Shown one piece after another: positions 24,710-33,654 of a DNA stretch of 46,912 nt (position 1 is the first letter of the stretch; every line of letters begins with the position of its first letter). This DNA comes from Bacillus sp. X1(2014). GTDB lineage: Bacteria; Bacillota; Bacilli; Bacillales_B; DSM-18226. The notes under the pieces are model-generated. The model was not told the DNA's origin. It was given only the letters and a program-made list of their open reading frames with translations, and ran no database searches. The DNA lies in contig NZ_VEED01000028.1 of NCBI RefSeq assembly GCF_007678255.1, positions 1 to 46,912 of the forward strand. The letters run 5' to 3'. The position numbers were made by a program, and so were the translations under genes.

Positions 24710-24947
24710 AAGAATACCCTCCTAAGTTTTGTAAAGATTATATGTATGATTACTACACTATTAAACTTTTAGTCACATGAAATCACTCAACTCCTTCACT
24801 CGGATGTCTTCAGTTTGATTGTATATCCGGCAGAGAAGATTAGGTGTGATGAAAAATACAAGCTAAGTCTATAAAAAGTGAAATATTCGTGAATTTTCAC
24901 TTACTTATCTTAAAATATTAGTTATATCATTTAAAGGAGAGAATTAC

Positions 24948-25244
24948 ATGATATTGGAAGCGGCTATACTTATGGTTAGGCCAGGGATGGAAGAGGAATA
25001 TGAAGAGGCGTTTCGTCATGCCTCAGAAATTATTGCATCAATGAAAGGTTACATATCTCACGAATTACAGCGTTGTCTTGAGGTTAAAGGGAAATATTTA
25101 TTATTGGTAAAGTGGGAATCTTTAGAAGATCATACAGTTGGTTTTAGGCAATCAAACGAATATCAAGAATGGAAGAAGCTGTTGCATCATTTCTATGACC
25201 CATTTCCAACTGTAGAACATTTTGAGAATATCCCACTTTTGTAG
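24948..25244 (+). CDS. Antibiotic biosynthesis monooxygenase (ABM) family protein
   Basis: A 98-residue dimeric alpha+beta barrel protein. 'MILEAAILMVRPGMEEEYEEAFRHAS' is the first strand and helix, 'KGYISHELQRCLEVKGKYLLLVKWES' the central strands, and 'FRQSNEYQEWKKLLHHFYDPFP' the end. These match the ABM superfamily, which includes heme-degrading and quinol monooxygenases. Catalytic residues for heme degradation (Asn/Trp/His of IsdG) are not clear, so heme oxygenase activity is not claimed. AAAGGAGAG precedes the ATG. Single gene. Confidence 0.82.
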   Translation: MILEAAILMVRPGMEEEYEEAFRHASEIIASMKGYISHELQRCLEVKGKYLLLVKWESLEDHTVGFRQSNEYQEWKKLLHHFYDPFPTVEHFENIPLL

Positions 25245-25278
25245 ACGTTATATAAAAAAAAGAAACAAGAGTTAAACT

Positions 25279-25308
25279 AAGGAGTTGCTAAGCAATTCCT
25301 TTTTTTTT
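25279..25308 (+). terminator. Terminator after ABM protein
   Basis: AAGGAGTTGC pairs with GCAATTCCTT (one G-U pair) across a 3-base loop, followed by eight T residues. Confidence 0.88.
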
Positions 25309-25440
25309 ACTATTTTTCAGGGATTCAACAAAGATGAATTGCATGAAGCAATGACTCTGGTTTACGTATTCGTAGAATCGAAAAATTAATGATTGTTAGG
25401 CTTAATGGTTATTATTAATAAATAAAGGGGGTTATAAAAA

Positions 25441-27018
25441 GTGGATGAACTAGATATGCACCATATTTTCGAACTCGGACTTACATTAGTCATGATCGCA
25501 GCAGGAATTACTGCCATCTCCAAAAAATTAAAGCAGCCTTACCCAATTGCGTTAGTAATTGTAGGGACGATTATCGGTCTGGTAAACATTCCTGCCTTAG
25601 AGCCGTTAAAGGATTTTATTACAGAAGGTGAAGTTTTTAACTTTATTATCATTACACTCTTCTTGCCTGCCTTATTAGGCGAAGCGGCTTTGAAACTGCC
25701 TTTTTCCCATTTAAAAGAAAATAAAGGACCTATTTTAGCACTTGCGTTTGGAGCCACTCTTTTATCCTTTCTCATTGTTGGTTTTTCGACTATATGGCTT
25801 TTAGGTTTCTCGATTCCAACCGCGTTTGTGTTTGCTGCTTTAATGAGTGCGACGGATCCTGTCAGCGTTATTTCCATTTTTAAAAGTGTAGGGGTGAACA
25901 AAAGGCTCGCTACTGTTATTGAAGGAGAAAGTTTATTTAATGATGGACTGGCGGTGGTTCTTTTTAAAATATCCGCCTTTTATTTACTTACATACCTTGA
26001 CCTGGGAGTAGTTGGGGTCGGATATGGATTATGGGAATTTATTAAGGTCATTTCACTTGGGCTCATTATTGGTGGTGGACTGGGCTATGGGTTTTCTAAA
26101 TTAACCAGTTACTTTGACGATTACCCATTGGAAATCATCTTTAGTGTGATTCTTTTTTACGGTTCATTCTTACTGGCTGAAGCGGTTCATGCCTCAGGTG
26201 TCATCGCCGTTGTTGTAGCAGCCCTGATTTTTGGGAATTATGGAGCAAAAATTGGAATGAGCCCGACGACGAAGCTAAATATTAATAATTTTTGGGAAGT
26301 TACAGCACTTCTAGCAAATTCAATCGTTTTCCTGATGGTTGGATTGGAAATTACCAAGATTAACTTAGCGGACAAATGGGGTTTGGTTTTTCTTACCATT
26401 TTGGTTGTGCTTATTGCCAGAAGCATTGCGGTCTATTCCAGCCTGTTGTTTACTAAAAACTTTCCAACTCCCTGGAAACACGTGATCAATTGGGGAGGTT
26501 TAAAAGGTTCATTATCGATTGCACTTGTTTTAAGTCTTCCTCATGATTTTACTGGTAGGGAAGAAATCTTAATTATTGCATTTAGTGTGGTATTGTTCTC
26601 ATTAGTATTTCAAGGTCTTTCTATCAAGTGGTTATTATCCGTTTTAGGACTTAATAAAAAAGCAGAAGGGTTTAAGGAATATGAAGAACTGATTGCAAGA
26701 GGACATAAATTTGAAACAGCGATAAACGAAATACATTCTATTAGAAAAAATTTGTTCATTACTGAAACAGCAGCACATGAAGTGTTCACAGAATACGAAC
26801 AAGAACTAGCTGTTTTAAAGAGCGAAATGGAGCAACTTTTTGTGAAGTACCCGAGTCTAAAAGAAAAACAACAATCGATTTTACGAAAACATGCCTTATT
26901 TGCACAATACGAGGCGATTGAAAAATTGATGAAAGAAGATATAATCTCCAATGAGGTTGCAGAGTACGAACACAAGCATATTAATGAAAAGATCGTAAAA
27001 TTAGAGGATACACATTAA
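25441..27018 (+). CDS. CPA1-family Na+(K+)/H+ antiporter
   Basis: A 525-residue antiporter with about 12 membrane segments (residues 5-400) and a charged helical C-terminal tail (about 405-525). 'ATDPVSVISIFKSVG' and 'EGESLFNDGLAVVLFK' are the CPA1 ion-site motifs with the key aspartates. 'NWGGLKGSLSIALVLSLP' is the conserved late segment. GTG start with GGGGG upstream. ktrB follows within 100 bp with no terminator, so cation/proton exchange and K+ uptake are probably co-expressed. Confidence 0.9.
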   Translation: MDELDMHHIFELGLTLVMIAAGITAISKKLKQPYPIALVIVGTIIGLVNIPALEPLKDFITEGEVFNFIIITLFLPALLGEAALKLPFSHLKENKGPILALAFGATLLSFLIVGFSTIWLLGFSIPTAFVFAALMSATDPVSVISIFKSVGVNKRLATVIEGESLFNDGLAVVLFKISAFYLLTYLDLGVVGVGYGLWEFIKVISLGLIIGGGLGYGFSKLTSYFDDYPLEIIFSVILFYGSFLLAEAVHASGVIAVVVAALIFGNYGAKIGMSPTTKLNINNFWEVTALLANSIVFLMVGLEITKINLADKWGLVFLTILVVLIARSIAVYSSLLFTKNFPTPWKHVINWGGLKGSLSIALVLSLPHDFTGREEILIIAFSVVLFSLVFQGLSIKWLLSVLGLNKKAEGFKEYEELIARGHKFETAINEIHSIRKNLFITETAAHEVFTEYEQELAVLKSEMEQLFVKYPSLKEKQQSILRKHALFAQYEAIEKLMKEDIISNEVAEYEHKHINEKIVKLEDTH

Positions 27019-27115
27019 AATTTTATAGGAGAATTCATAATCTTAGACTCTAGGGTAAACATAAAAACAAGTTCCATTGTCTCGTTCATTTTTTCAAAGA
27101 GGGAGAGTCAACATT

Positions 27116-28462
27116 GTGAAATTGATAAAAAGAAAAGGGAATTTAGTTCGTTTGCATCCTGCTCAAATCCTTGTGATAGGTTTCGGAGGTCTAATTCTAT
27201 TGGGGACTTTTCTTTTTATGTTACCGATAGCAACCTATGAAGAGGGGCGCGGACTTAGCTTCATCGATGCTTTATTTGAGGCGACCTCAGCTGTTTGTGT
27301 TACAGGTCTAGCTGTAGTAGATACGGGGACAACCTTTACTTTATTTGGTGAAATTGTTCTGCTCTGTTTGATTCAAATTGGCGGTTGGGGTTTTATGACC
27401 ACAGGTATCTTGTTATTTATTATCCTAGGCAAAAAAATCGGTCTAAAAGAACGCTTATTACTGCAGGATTCATTAAATGTATTTTCTCTTTCAGGAGTAG
27501 TCAACCTTGTAAAAAGGATCATCTTTATTACCTTTATTGTGGAACTAATTGGTGCAGTCACTTTAGCAATTCGTTGGTCCTTTGACATGCCGCTCCGGAA
27601 AGCCATTTACTATGGTATATTCCATTCCATTTCAGCGTTTAATAATGCTGGGTTTGGCCTTGAATCTGAGAACCTAAGTAAATGGGTAGGTGATCCGACA
27701 ATTAATATCATGATTACCTTCCTTTTCATCACGGGTGGAATTGGTTTTACGGTTATTCTTGATCTCTTTCATAAAAGATCCTTACGCAAACTATCCCTCC
27801 ATTCGAAGGTTGCCCTCCTTATGACACTAATACTTAACATCATAGGGACATTAATCATTTTATTATCAGAATATAAAAATTCTGCAACGATTGGGAATCT
27901 GCCATTTGATGAAAAGCTTTGGGCATCCTACTTTCAAGGCGTCGTCACACGGACGGCAGGTTTTAATACGATTGATATTGGAGCAATGAATCTATCATCC
28001 CTAGTTTTCATGATGGCACTGATGTTTATCGGTGCGTCCTCAGGGTCTACTGGCGGGGGGATAAAGGTAACAACCTTTGCCATTATTACTTTAGCTTTTT
28101 GGGCGGTGGTCACCAATCGGGATGAAGTGAATATTTTTAAACGAAGAATTTCTTGGGAACTGGTTAATAAATCATTATCAATTGTTGTGGCGGGAATGTT
28201 TTTTATCTTCCTCATTTTCTTCTTATTGACCTTCACGGAAAAAGCCGAGATGAGCAAACTTCTTTTCGAAACCATTTCTGCCTTTGGAACAGTAGGTTTG
28301 TCCGCTAATTTCACACCCGATCTCTCGTCGTTCGGTAGGGTCTTGATCTCGATCATGATGTTCATTGGAAGGCTTGGACCTTTAACGATGGCTTTTGCAC
28401 TTTTAAATACCCGAAAAGATGCCAAGGTGAGATATGCAGAAGAAAAAATCTTAATCGGATAG
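27116..28462 (+). CDS. ktrB: Potassium uptake channel subunit KtrB/KtrD
   Basis: A 448-residue Trk/Ktr/HKT translocating subunit. The four pore repeats carry the selectivity-filter glycines: 'SAVCVTGLAVV', 'FNNAGFGLE', 'VTRTAGFNTID' and 'AFGTVGLSANF'. The third-repeat gating loop is visible as 'GASSGSTGGGIKVTT'. I choose GTG at 27116 (reading MKLIKRKGNLVRLHPAQ), which has GAGGGAGAG upstream and the family N-terminus; an upstream TTG at 27077 lacks a site. It works with the KtrA-type protein encoded 36 bases downstream. KtrB versus KtrD cannot be decided from sequence alone. Confidence 0.93.
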   Translation: MKLIKRKGNLVRLHPAQILVIGFGGLILLGTFLFMLPIATYEEGRGLSFIDALFEATSAVCVTGLAVVDTGTTFTLFGEIVLLCLIQIGGWGFMTTGILLFIILGKKIGLKERLLLQDSLNVFSLSGVVNLVKRIIFITFIVELIGAVTLAIRWSFDMPLRKAIYYGIFHSISAFNNAGFGLESENLSKWVGDPTINIMITFLFITGGIGFTVILDLFHKRSLRKLSLHSKVALLMTLILNIIGTLIILLSEYKNSATIGNLPFDEKLWASYFQGVVTRTAGFNTIDIGAMNLSSLVFMMALMFIGASSGSTGGGIKVTTFAIITLAFWAVVTNRDEVNIFKRRISWELVNKSLSIVVAGMFFIFLIFFLLTFTEKAEMSKLLFETISAFGTVGLSANFTPDLSSFGRVLISIMMFIGRLGPLTMAFALLNTRKDAKVRYAEEKILIG

Positions 28463-28498
28463 AATTTCATTTTTTAAATGAAGGAGTGTATAGTTCTA

Positions 28499-29155
28499 AT
28501 GGTCAAGCAAACTTTTGCTGTTATTGGGTTAGGGAGATTTGGTACAAGTATTGCTTCTAAGCTAATTGAGGCAGATCAAGAAGTAATGGGAATTGATATC
28601 AATGAAGAAAGAGTAGAAGACGGTAAATTATTGGTTACTCATGCAGTTGTCCTGGATTCAACTGATGAGGAGTCACTTAAAACGGTTGGGATTCGTAATT
28701 TTGATTATGTAATCGTGGCGATTGGTAATGATATGCAGGCAAGTATTTTAACTGTATTAATTTTAAAAGAAATGGGCGTAAAACAGGTGATTGCAAAAGC
28801 TCTGAATAAACGCCATGGACAAGTATTAACAAAAGTAGGAGCAGATTGGGTCGTACATCCTGAAAGAGATATGGGCGAACGTGTGGCCCATCAACTTCTA
28901 GCCCCCAATGTGTTGAACTATATAGAACTGTCAAATGAATACAATATTGAAGAGGTATTGGTTCACAAAAGTATGACAGGAAAAAGTTTACGTGATCTGG
29001 ATTTACGAGCGCAATATAATGTGAATGTCATTGCCATTCTAAGTAATGAAAATTTAATCATTTCACCCTTTCCTGAACATCTTATTCAAGAAGGGGATAA
29101 GTTAGTAGTCATTGGACACCGTAATGATCTTAATGAGTTTGCGACCATTAACTAG
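28499..29155 (+). CDS. ktrA: Ktr regulatory subunit KtrA/KtrC (RCK)
   Basis: A 218-residue cytosolic protein with an RCK_N Rossmann domain ('FAVIGLGRFGTSIASKL', then 'MGIDINEERV') and an RCK_C domain from about residue 135. The nucleotide (ATP/ADP or NAD) gates the KtrB channel, and the RCK_C domain of KtrA/C is a known c-di-AMP site. ATG at 28499 gives the family N-terminus; AAGGAG is 12 bases upstream, and an in-frame ATG at 28478 precedes that site. No c-di-AMP riboswitch is seen before the operon. Confidence 0.92.
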   Translation: MVKQTFAVIGLGRFGTSIASKLIEADQEVMGIDINEERVEDGKLLVTHAVVLDSTDEESLKTVGIRNFDYVIVAIGNDMQASILTVLILKEMGVKQVIAKALNKRHGQVLTKVGADWVVHPERDMGERVAHQLLAPNVLNYIELSNEYNIEEVLVHKSMTGKSLRDLDLRAQYNVNVIAILSNENLIISPFPEHLIQEGDKLVVIGHRNDLNEFATIN

Positions 29156-29172
29156 CCTCTCATTTTTAATCG

Positions 29173-29204
29173 AAAAGACATCCAATGTAGGATGTCTTTT
29201 TAAA
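29173..29204. terminator. Bidirectional terminator, ktr operon and DUF421 gene
   Basis: AAAAGACATCC pairs perfectly with GGATGTCTTTT across a 6-base loop. A's on one side and T's on the other serve both convergent units. Confidence 0.9.
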
Positions 29205-29211
29205 ATCGGAG

Positions 29212-29886
29212 CTATTCCCTTAGATTTTCTTTCAAATCTATAAACAAGTTCCCTTTTGTCCCTACCACAGCATAGGAAATATCATTAACAGTAAGGTTTT
29301 TTTTCTTCAGCTCCTCCATTAACCATTTTTCATCGTAGACGTTTTGGGACAAGTTATTGTAAATGATTTTACCATCATAGATCAACTCAACCGGAAGAAA
29401 TTGCTTTAAATCCTCCTTAGTGGTTGTTAGGTATTGGGGTTTTTTTAAGACAGAAAGTGAGCCGTTTATTTCTAAAATGGCGCATTCTACTTCTTCAATG
29501 TTGAAAATATCTTTGCCTCGTAATGCCTGTTTTAGAGAATCTAGTGAATACCGCATTCGTTCCATTGATTCTACGAGAATTTCTCCATTTTGTATTAAGG
29601 TAGCAGGTTCTCCAGCAATCCATTTTCTTAAGCGTGGATTTCGTACGGCCACTAAGTTTAGAATAAAAACAACTGTTCCCATTAGGAGGAACGAGATAAT
29701 AAAATAAAGGATTTTAATGCCTAAATTAAAGGCTAGATTTCCTGCGATTGTTCCCATGGTAATGGAAGCTATATATAGGTGATAAGTCTTGTGGGCAATC
29801 GTTTGTTTACCAAGAATCAGGACAAATATCCATAAAATAATAAATGAAATAAACGTTCGAATGATAATTTCAACAGATTCTGACAT
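29212..29886 (-). CDS. DUF421 membrane protein (YetF/YkjA-like)
   Basis: A 224-residue protein with three N-terminal membrane segments (residues about 6-25, 33-50 and 56-75). Two cytoplasmic DUF421 repeats follow: 'GEPATLIQNGEILVESMERMRYSLDSL' is the first and 'PVELIYDGKIIYNNL' opens the second. Family members such as B. subtilis YetF are of unclear function, often spore- or stress-linked. ATG at 29886 has GGGAG 8 bases upstream; a TTG upstream overlaps the site. Confidence 0.87.
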   Translation of the reverse strand: MSESVEIIIRTFISFIILWIFVLILGKQTIAHKTYHLYIASITMGTIAGNLAFNLGIKILYFIISFLLMGTVVFILNLVAVRNPRLRKWIAGEPATLIQNGEILVESMERMRYSLDSLKQALRGKDIFNIEEVECAILEINGSLSVLKKPQYLTTTKEDLKQFLPVELIYDGKIIYNNLSQNVYDEKWLMEELKKKNLTVNDISYAVVGTKGNLFIDLKENLRE

Positions 29887-30081
29887 TACTTTTTCTCCCA
29901 ATATAATCCAATAAACTGTTTTTGATAGTATGTTCTTTTAGCAAGCCGATTATTCTAAAGTGTACCTTATTAGTTGTCCTTAAAATTGGAAGAATTAATA
30001 GGTTCCTAATATTTATAGCTACTAAAAGGTGTAAATTATATGGTAAAATATGTGAATATTAAAACAATTAAGGAGGATAAA

Positions 30082-30429
30082 ATGGTGATCAATTACAATG
30101 GAAGGAAATTTTCGTCTGTTGAAAATACATCAAATGGAGAAGTTTCTTCAAGTACATTTTTTGAATACAAACAAGAGGGAAACATACTTTCCGCAATATA
30201 TCGTGGTGGGGAGATTGTAAAGGGAACGCTGATTGGAATTGTTATGGAAAATGGCCATTTGCAGTTTAGATATAACCATGTAAACACAAAAAATGAAATA
30301 AGAGGCGGGCAGTGTTACTCGATTCCAGAAACTCTCCCAGATGGAAGAATTAGATTACATGAGAAATGGAAATGGACAGATGCTGAGCAAACTGAAGGAG
30401 AATCAGTTATTGAAGAGGTCATTAATTAA
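30082..30429 (+). CDS. Small beta-rich protein, unknown function
   Basis: A 115-residue soluble protein. Strands such as '[19 protein letters not shown]', '[29 protein letters not shown]' and '[11 protein letters not shown]' suggest a lipocalin- or avidin-like barrel. Bacillus homologues are often annotated 'n-acetylglutamate synthase', from memory; I see no support for that activity. AAGGAGG lies 6 bases before the ATG at 30082; an upstream ATG at 30040 has no site. A 58-residue membrane protein and fosB follow closely, probably in one transcript. Confidence 0.8.
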   Translation: MVINYNGRKFSSVENTSNGEVSSSTFFEYKQEGNILSAIYRGGEIVKGTLIGIVMENGHLQFRYNHVNTKNEIRGGQCYSIPETLPDGRIRLHEKWKWTDAEQTEGESVIEEVIN

Positions 30430-30464
30430 TCAATAATAGTAAATATAGTAAGGAGGATGATCGT

Positions 30465-30641
30465 ATGGAAAAGCATAGAAAGTTAATCGAATCAATACGT
30501 TTGTATGGGTCAGTTGGCCTTGGTATCTTAATGGCTATTCAATGGCTAAATATAATTGTTGGGATATCAATTGTCATTGTATTGGCAATTATTGACCAAT
30601 TATTTATAAAACCAAAATTGAAGCCTGACATTTCGAGGTGA
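30465..30641 (+). CDS. 58-residue hydrophobic membrane protein
   Basis: A short gene with a strong site (AAGGAGG, 7-8 bases before ATG). The protein has a basic N-terminus, one long or two short membrane segments ('SVGLGILMAIQWLNIIVGI' and 'SIVIVLAIIDQLFI'), and a lysine-rich tail. It starts 35 bases after the beta-rich protein and its stop lies 6 bases before the fosB start; the fosB ribosome site is inside its last codons. That spacing argues for a real, cotranslated gene. Function unknown. Confidence 0.78.
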   Translation: MEKHRKLIESIRLYGSVGLGILMAIQWLNIIVGISIVIVLAIIDQLFIKPKLKPDISR

Positions 30642-30647
30642 AAATTA

Positions 30648-31070
30648 GTGTCCATTAAAGGTCTCAATCATTTTTTATTTTCCGTTTCGGATCTGGAGAA
30701 ATCAATTGATTTTTACCAAAATGTTTTTGAAGCAAAACTGCTGGTAAAGGGTAGAAGCACCGCTTATTTTGATTTCAATGGAATATGGCTTGCTCTTAAT
30801 GAAGAGAAAGATATTCCCCGAAATGAAATACATCAATCCTACACACATATAGCTTTTTCTATTGATGACACAGTGTATGATCGTATGTACCAAAAACTAA
30901 CAGATTTGAATATTACTATTTTATCAGGACGTCCAAGAGATGAAAAAGATCATAAGTCCATCTATTTTACGGATCCAGATGGTCATAAGTTTGAGTTTCA
31001 TACAGGTACTTTACAAGATCGAATGGACTATTATAAAAAAGAAAAACCGCATATGGAGTTTTACAGTTAG
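30648..31070 (+). CDS. fosB: FosB metallothiol transferase
   Basis: A 140-residue VOC-fold enzyme very like B. subtilis FosB. It inactivates fosfomycin by adding bacillithiol, using a divalent metal. Metal ligands are H8 ('GLNHFLFS'), the His in 'SYTHIAFS' and the Glu in 'GHKFEFHTG'. The ending '[18 protein letters not shown]' is the family tail. GTG start with GAGGTG upstream, overlapping the previous gene's stop. The gene appears intact. The chromosomal fosB is common in Bacillus. Confidence 0.94.
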   Translation: MSIKGLNHFLFSVSDLEKSIDFYQNVFEAKLLVKGRSTAYFDFNGIWLALNEEKDIPRNEIHQSYTHIAFSIDDTVYDRMYQKLTDLNITILSGRPRDEKDHKSIYFTDPDGHKFEFHTGTLQDRMDYYKKEKPHMEFYS

Positions 31071-31407
31071 TGATTTTTTTCTGCCAGCCCCAGGAATTAC
31101 ATCTAATCATTGTCGATGAACAACTGCAGAAATATTATCATATGCACCTGGAACGAACTGGGAAAGGGTAATTTACCATAAAAAGTTTGTAATTGAAATA
31201 AAAGAATAAAAGCGGAACTTATAAAGACCATTCAATTGCTTCCGCAGCGACTTTTGTCTTTCATACCGCTTATGAAAGACAAATTTTATTTGTGAAGATT
31301 TTTGTCCTTCATAAAAGATTGTGAAACATTGGTCAATTAAATTATGAAAATGAGGCCGCATCTGAAATCAGTTACACTGAGATTTGTTACTTAAAGGAGG
31401 GATTCGA
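31071..31407. other. Intergenic region with one strong hairpin
   Basis: About 340 bases between fosB and the flavin monooxygenase. It holds the perfect hairpin at 31254-31282. A partial second copy of its motif (TGTCCTTCATAAA) lies at about 31305. No gene is supported. The last part carries AAGGAGG of the next gene. Confidence 0.5.
31254..31290 (+). terminator. Hairpin, probable terminator of the fosB unit
   Basis: TTGTCTTTCATA pairs perfectly with TATGAAAGACAA across a 5-base loop, followed by ATTTTATTT. It lies 180 bases after fosB, so it could also be part of an unrelated repeat. Confidence 0.6.
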
Positions 31408-32448
31408 TTGATATATGATATAGTTGTGATTGGCGGGGGACAGGCTGGTTTATCTATGGGGTATTACCTCAAGCAATCCTCGTTATCTTTTATAATATTA
31501 GATATTAATGCAGCAGTAGGCGATGTTTGGCGGAAGAGGTATGATTCGCTGGTCTTATTTACACCACGAGCCTATAGCTCCTTACCTGGGCTGGCATTAA
31601 GTGGTGATCCATCAGGATTCCCAACCAAGGATGAAATCGCTGATTACCTAGAAATTTACGCTCGTACCTTTGATTTGCCTATTCAGAGCCATTGTCACGT
31701 TCAAAAGGTACAAAAGGAAAACCAACTTTTTTCGATTACTACGAATGATTCTATTATAGAAACTAGGAATATAGTTGTTGCAACCGGTCCATTCCACACT
31801 CCTAATCTACCATCATTTGCAAAAGAACTGCCAACCCATGTCGTCCAACTCCATTCTTCTCAATATAAAAACCGTAGTCAACTTAACGATGGTGCCGTCT
31901 TAGTTGTCGGAGGAGGCAATTCAGGCGCACAAATAGCTGTGGAATTATCTGAACATAATGAAACATACTTATCAGTTGGGCAACGACTGCGTTTTCTTCC
32001 CCTAACCGTTGCTGGGAGAAGTGTCTTTTGGTATTTTGAAAAAATCGGAATATTAAAAGCAAATGGCCAATCGTATATTGGGAAGAAACTTCAAAATCAG
32101 GGGGATCCAATCTTCGGATATGAGCTGAAAGAGAAACTAAAGAATAATAGTGTCATGCTTAGAGGCAGAACCAAATCAATCGAGCATGATGAGATTTATT
32201 TCGAGGATCAGTCTGTCTTAAAAGTGGAGAATATCATTTGGGCAACAGGCTTTAACCCGAATTACTCATGGATAGATTTTCCGTCTCTTATAGATCATCG
32301 AGGGCTAGTGAAGCACAATAGAGGGGTAACTGAAATCGAAGGATTGTATTTTCTTGGTTTACCGTGGCAGCACACCAGAGGATCTGCTCTCCTTTTAGGA
32401 GTGGGAGATGATGCTGAATTTTTGTATCAACATATTTCCACGCGCTAG
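31408..32448 (+). CDS. Flavin-containing monooxygenase, CzcO-like
   Basis: A 346-residue FAD/NADPH oxidoreductase. The first Rossmann motif is at the N-terminus ('DIVVIGGGQAGLSMGYYL'), and the second, for NADPH, is 'AVLVVGGGNSGAQIAVEL'. 'IIWATGFNPNY' is the conserved ATG-like motif of group B monooxygenases. Members oxidise N or S atoms, and some are linked to metal tolerance; the substrate is unknown. TTG at 31408 is chosen because AAGGAGG ends 7 bases before it. Single gene. Confidence 0.87.
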   Translation: MIYDIVVIGGGQAGLSMGYYLKQSSLSFIILDINAAVGDVWRKRYDSLVLFTPRAYSSLPGLALSGDPSGFPTKDEIADYLEIYARTFDLPIQSHCHVQKVQKENQLFSITTNDSIIETRNIVVATGPFHTPNLPSFAKELPTHVVQLHSSQYKNRSQLNDGAVLVVGGGNSGAQIAVELSEHNETYLSVGQRLRFLPLTVAGRSVFWYFEKIGILKANGQSYIGKKLQNQGDPIFGYELKEKLKNNSVMLRGRTKSIEHDEIYFEDQSVLKVENIIWATGFNPNYSWIDFPSLIDHRGLVKHNRGVTEIEGLYFLGLPWQHTRGSALLLGVGDDAEFLYQHISTR

Positions 32449-32473
32449 TATTTTTTTTGCGATCAAGATTAGG

Positions 32474-32554
32474 CAAAAAGGGCACGGTGGGGTACTTGTT
32501 GGAGACATTGAGGACTTTGTTGAGACATTATTGAAATTTGGAGTTACTAAATAA
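32474..32554 (+). pseudogene. Possible C-terminal gene remnant
   Basis: An open stretch reading 'QKGHGGVLVGDIEDFVETLL' and 'KFGVTK' then TAA. The composition looks like a genuine protein C-terminus, but no start or upstream part remains. The parent family is not recognised. Confidence 0.3.
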
Positions 32555-32670
32555 CGTTAGATTATTTTGTTAAAAGGGATTATCACTGTATCTACCCTGC
32601 ATAAGTGTGCACGAAATGTTGGATAAATGGATTCAACTCCTGCTATCGTATGAATAAGGAGGTCATCGAA

Positions 32671-33543
32671 TTGGATTTGCTAAGTAATTTGAACAATGCC
32701 ATTAAATATATTGAAGAACATCTTACCAAAGAAATTGACTATACAGAAGTTGCAAGGCGAGCTTATTGCTCTGAATATCATTTTAAAAGAATGTTTTCGT
32801 TCCTAGCAGGCATCTCGTTGTCAGAGTATATCCGCCGAAGAAGACTTACTCTAGCAGCTTTTGAGCTTAGAGATCTTAACAAAAAGGTGATTGATATCGC
32901 ATTAGAGTATGGATACAACTCCCCTGACTCTTTTACAAGAGCCTTTCAACATTTGCATGGGATCACGCCTTCAGAAGCGAGAATTAATGGTCATTCACTG
33001 AAAGCCTATCCACAGATGTCCTTCCAATTATCAATTAAAGGAGGCAGCGAGATGAATTATAGAATAGAAGAAAAAGAGGCATTTCACATTGTTGGCATTA
33101 AAAAAAGAGTTCCAATCATTTTTAACGGAGTAAATCCTGAAATTGCTTTGATGTGGCAATGTTTAAATGGGGAAATGATAACAGAATTAAAAAACCTATC
33201 AAATGTGAAGCCCTTTGGATTGATCAGTGCATCCACAAACTTTTCTGAGAGCAGGATGGAGGAAACAGGTGAGTTAGATCACTATATTGGAGTTGCAACA
33301 ACAAAAGCATGTCCTGAACAGTTTACATTTCTTAAAGTAGAGGCATCGACATGGGCAGTATTCGAAGCAGTTGGTCCTTTTCCTGATACACTGCAAAATG
33401 TTTGGGGACGCATTTATTCGGAATGGTTCCCCTCAGCACATTATGACCAAATAGAAGGCCCAGAAATCCTTTGGAACGAAAACAAAGATGTAACCTCACC
33501 AAATTTTAAAAGTGAAATCTGGATCCCAGTTTTGAAGAAGTGA
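32671..33543 (+). CDS. AraC-family regulator with GyrI-like effector domain
   Basis: A 290-residue protein. Residues 1-105 are an AraC/XylS DNA-binding domain with two HTH motifs ('[20 protein letters not shown]' and '[20 protein letters not shown]', followed by 'HGITPSEAR'). From about residue 125 comes a GyrI-like domain ('[19 protein letters not shown]', 'FGLISA', '[11 protein letters not shown]', 'EIWIPV'). This is the Rob/SoxS/YdeE type that senses drugs or small molecules. TTG at 32671 has AAGGAGG 8 bases upstream. The target genes are unknown; the preceding monooxygenase is one candidate. Confidence 0.88.
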   Translation: MDLLSNLNNAIKYIEEHLTKEIDYTEVARRAYCSEYHFKRMFSFLAGISLSEYIRRRRLTLAAFELRDLNKKVIDIALEYGYNSPDSFTRAFQHLHGITPSEARINGHSLKAYPQMSFQLSIKGGSEMNYRIEEKEAFHIVGIKKRVPIIFNGVNPEIALMWQCLNGEMITELKNLSNVKPFGLISASTNFSESRMEETGELDHYIGVATTKACPEQFTFLKVEASTWAVFEAVGPFPDTLQNVWGRIYSEWFPSAHYDQIEGPEILWNENKDVTSPNFKSEIWIPVLKK

Positions 33544-33565
33544 GAATCGTATGATGTTTCTTCAG

Positions 33566-33597
33566 GAGAGCTATTTCAGTAGCTCTTCTTCTTTTTA
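33566..33597 (+). terminator. Terminator of the AraC-type gene
   Basis: AGAGCTA pairs with TAGCTCT across a 6-base loop, followed by a T-rich tract. Confidence 0.75.
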
Positions 33598-33654
33598 TTG
33601 ATAGGAATTGCACCCATTTAAATCAGGAAAAAGAGCCGTAATTTCTATCGGCTC

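Noticed and set aside
25245..25440. c-di-AMP (ydaO) riboswitch before the antiporter/ktr operon
   Set aside because: The leader is short, contains the previous gene's terminator, and shows none of the conserved ydaO segments I know.
27934..28470. 178-residue open frame opposite ktrB
   Set aside because: Antisense shadow. The + strand reads the third and fourth pore repeats of KtrB; the other has no ribosome site or recognisable domain.
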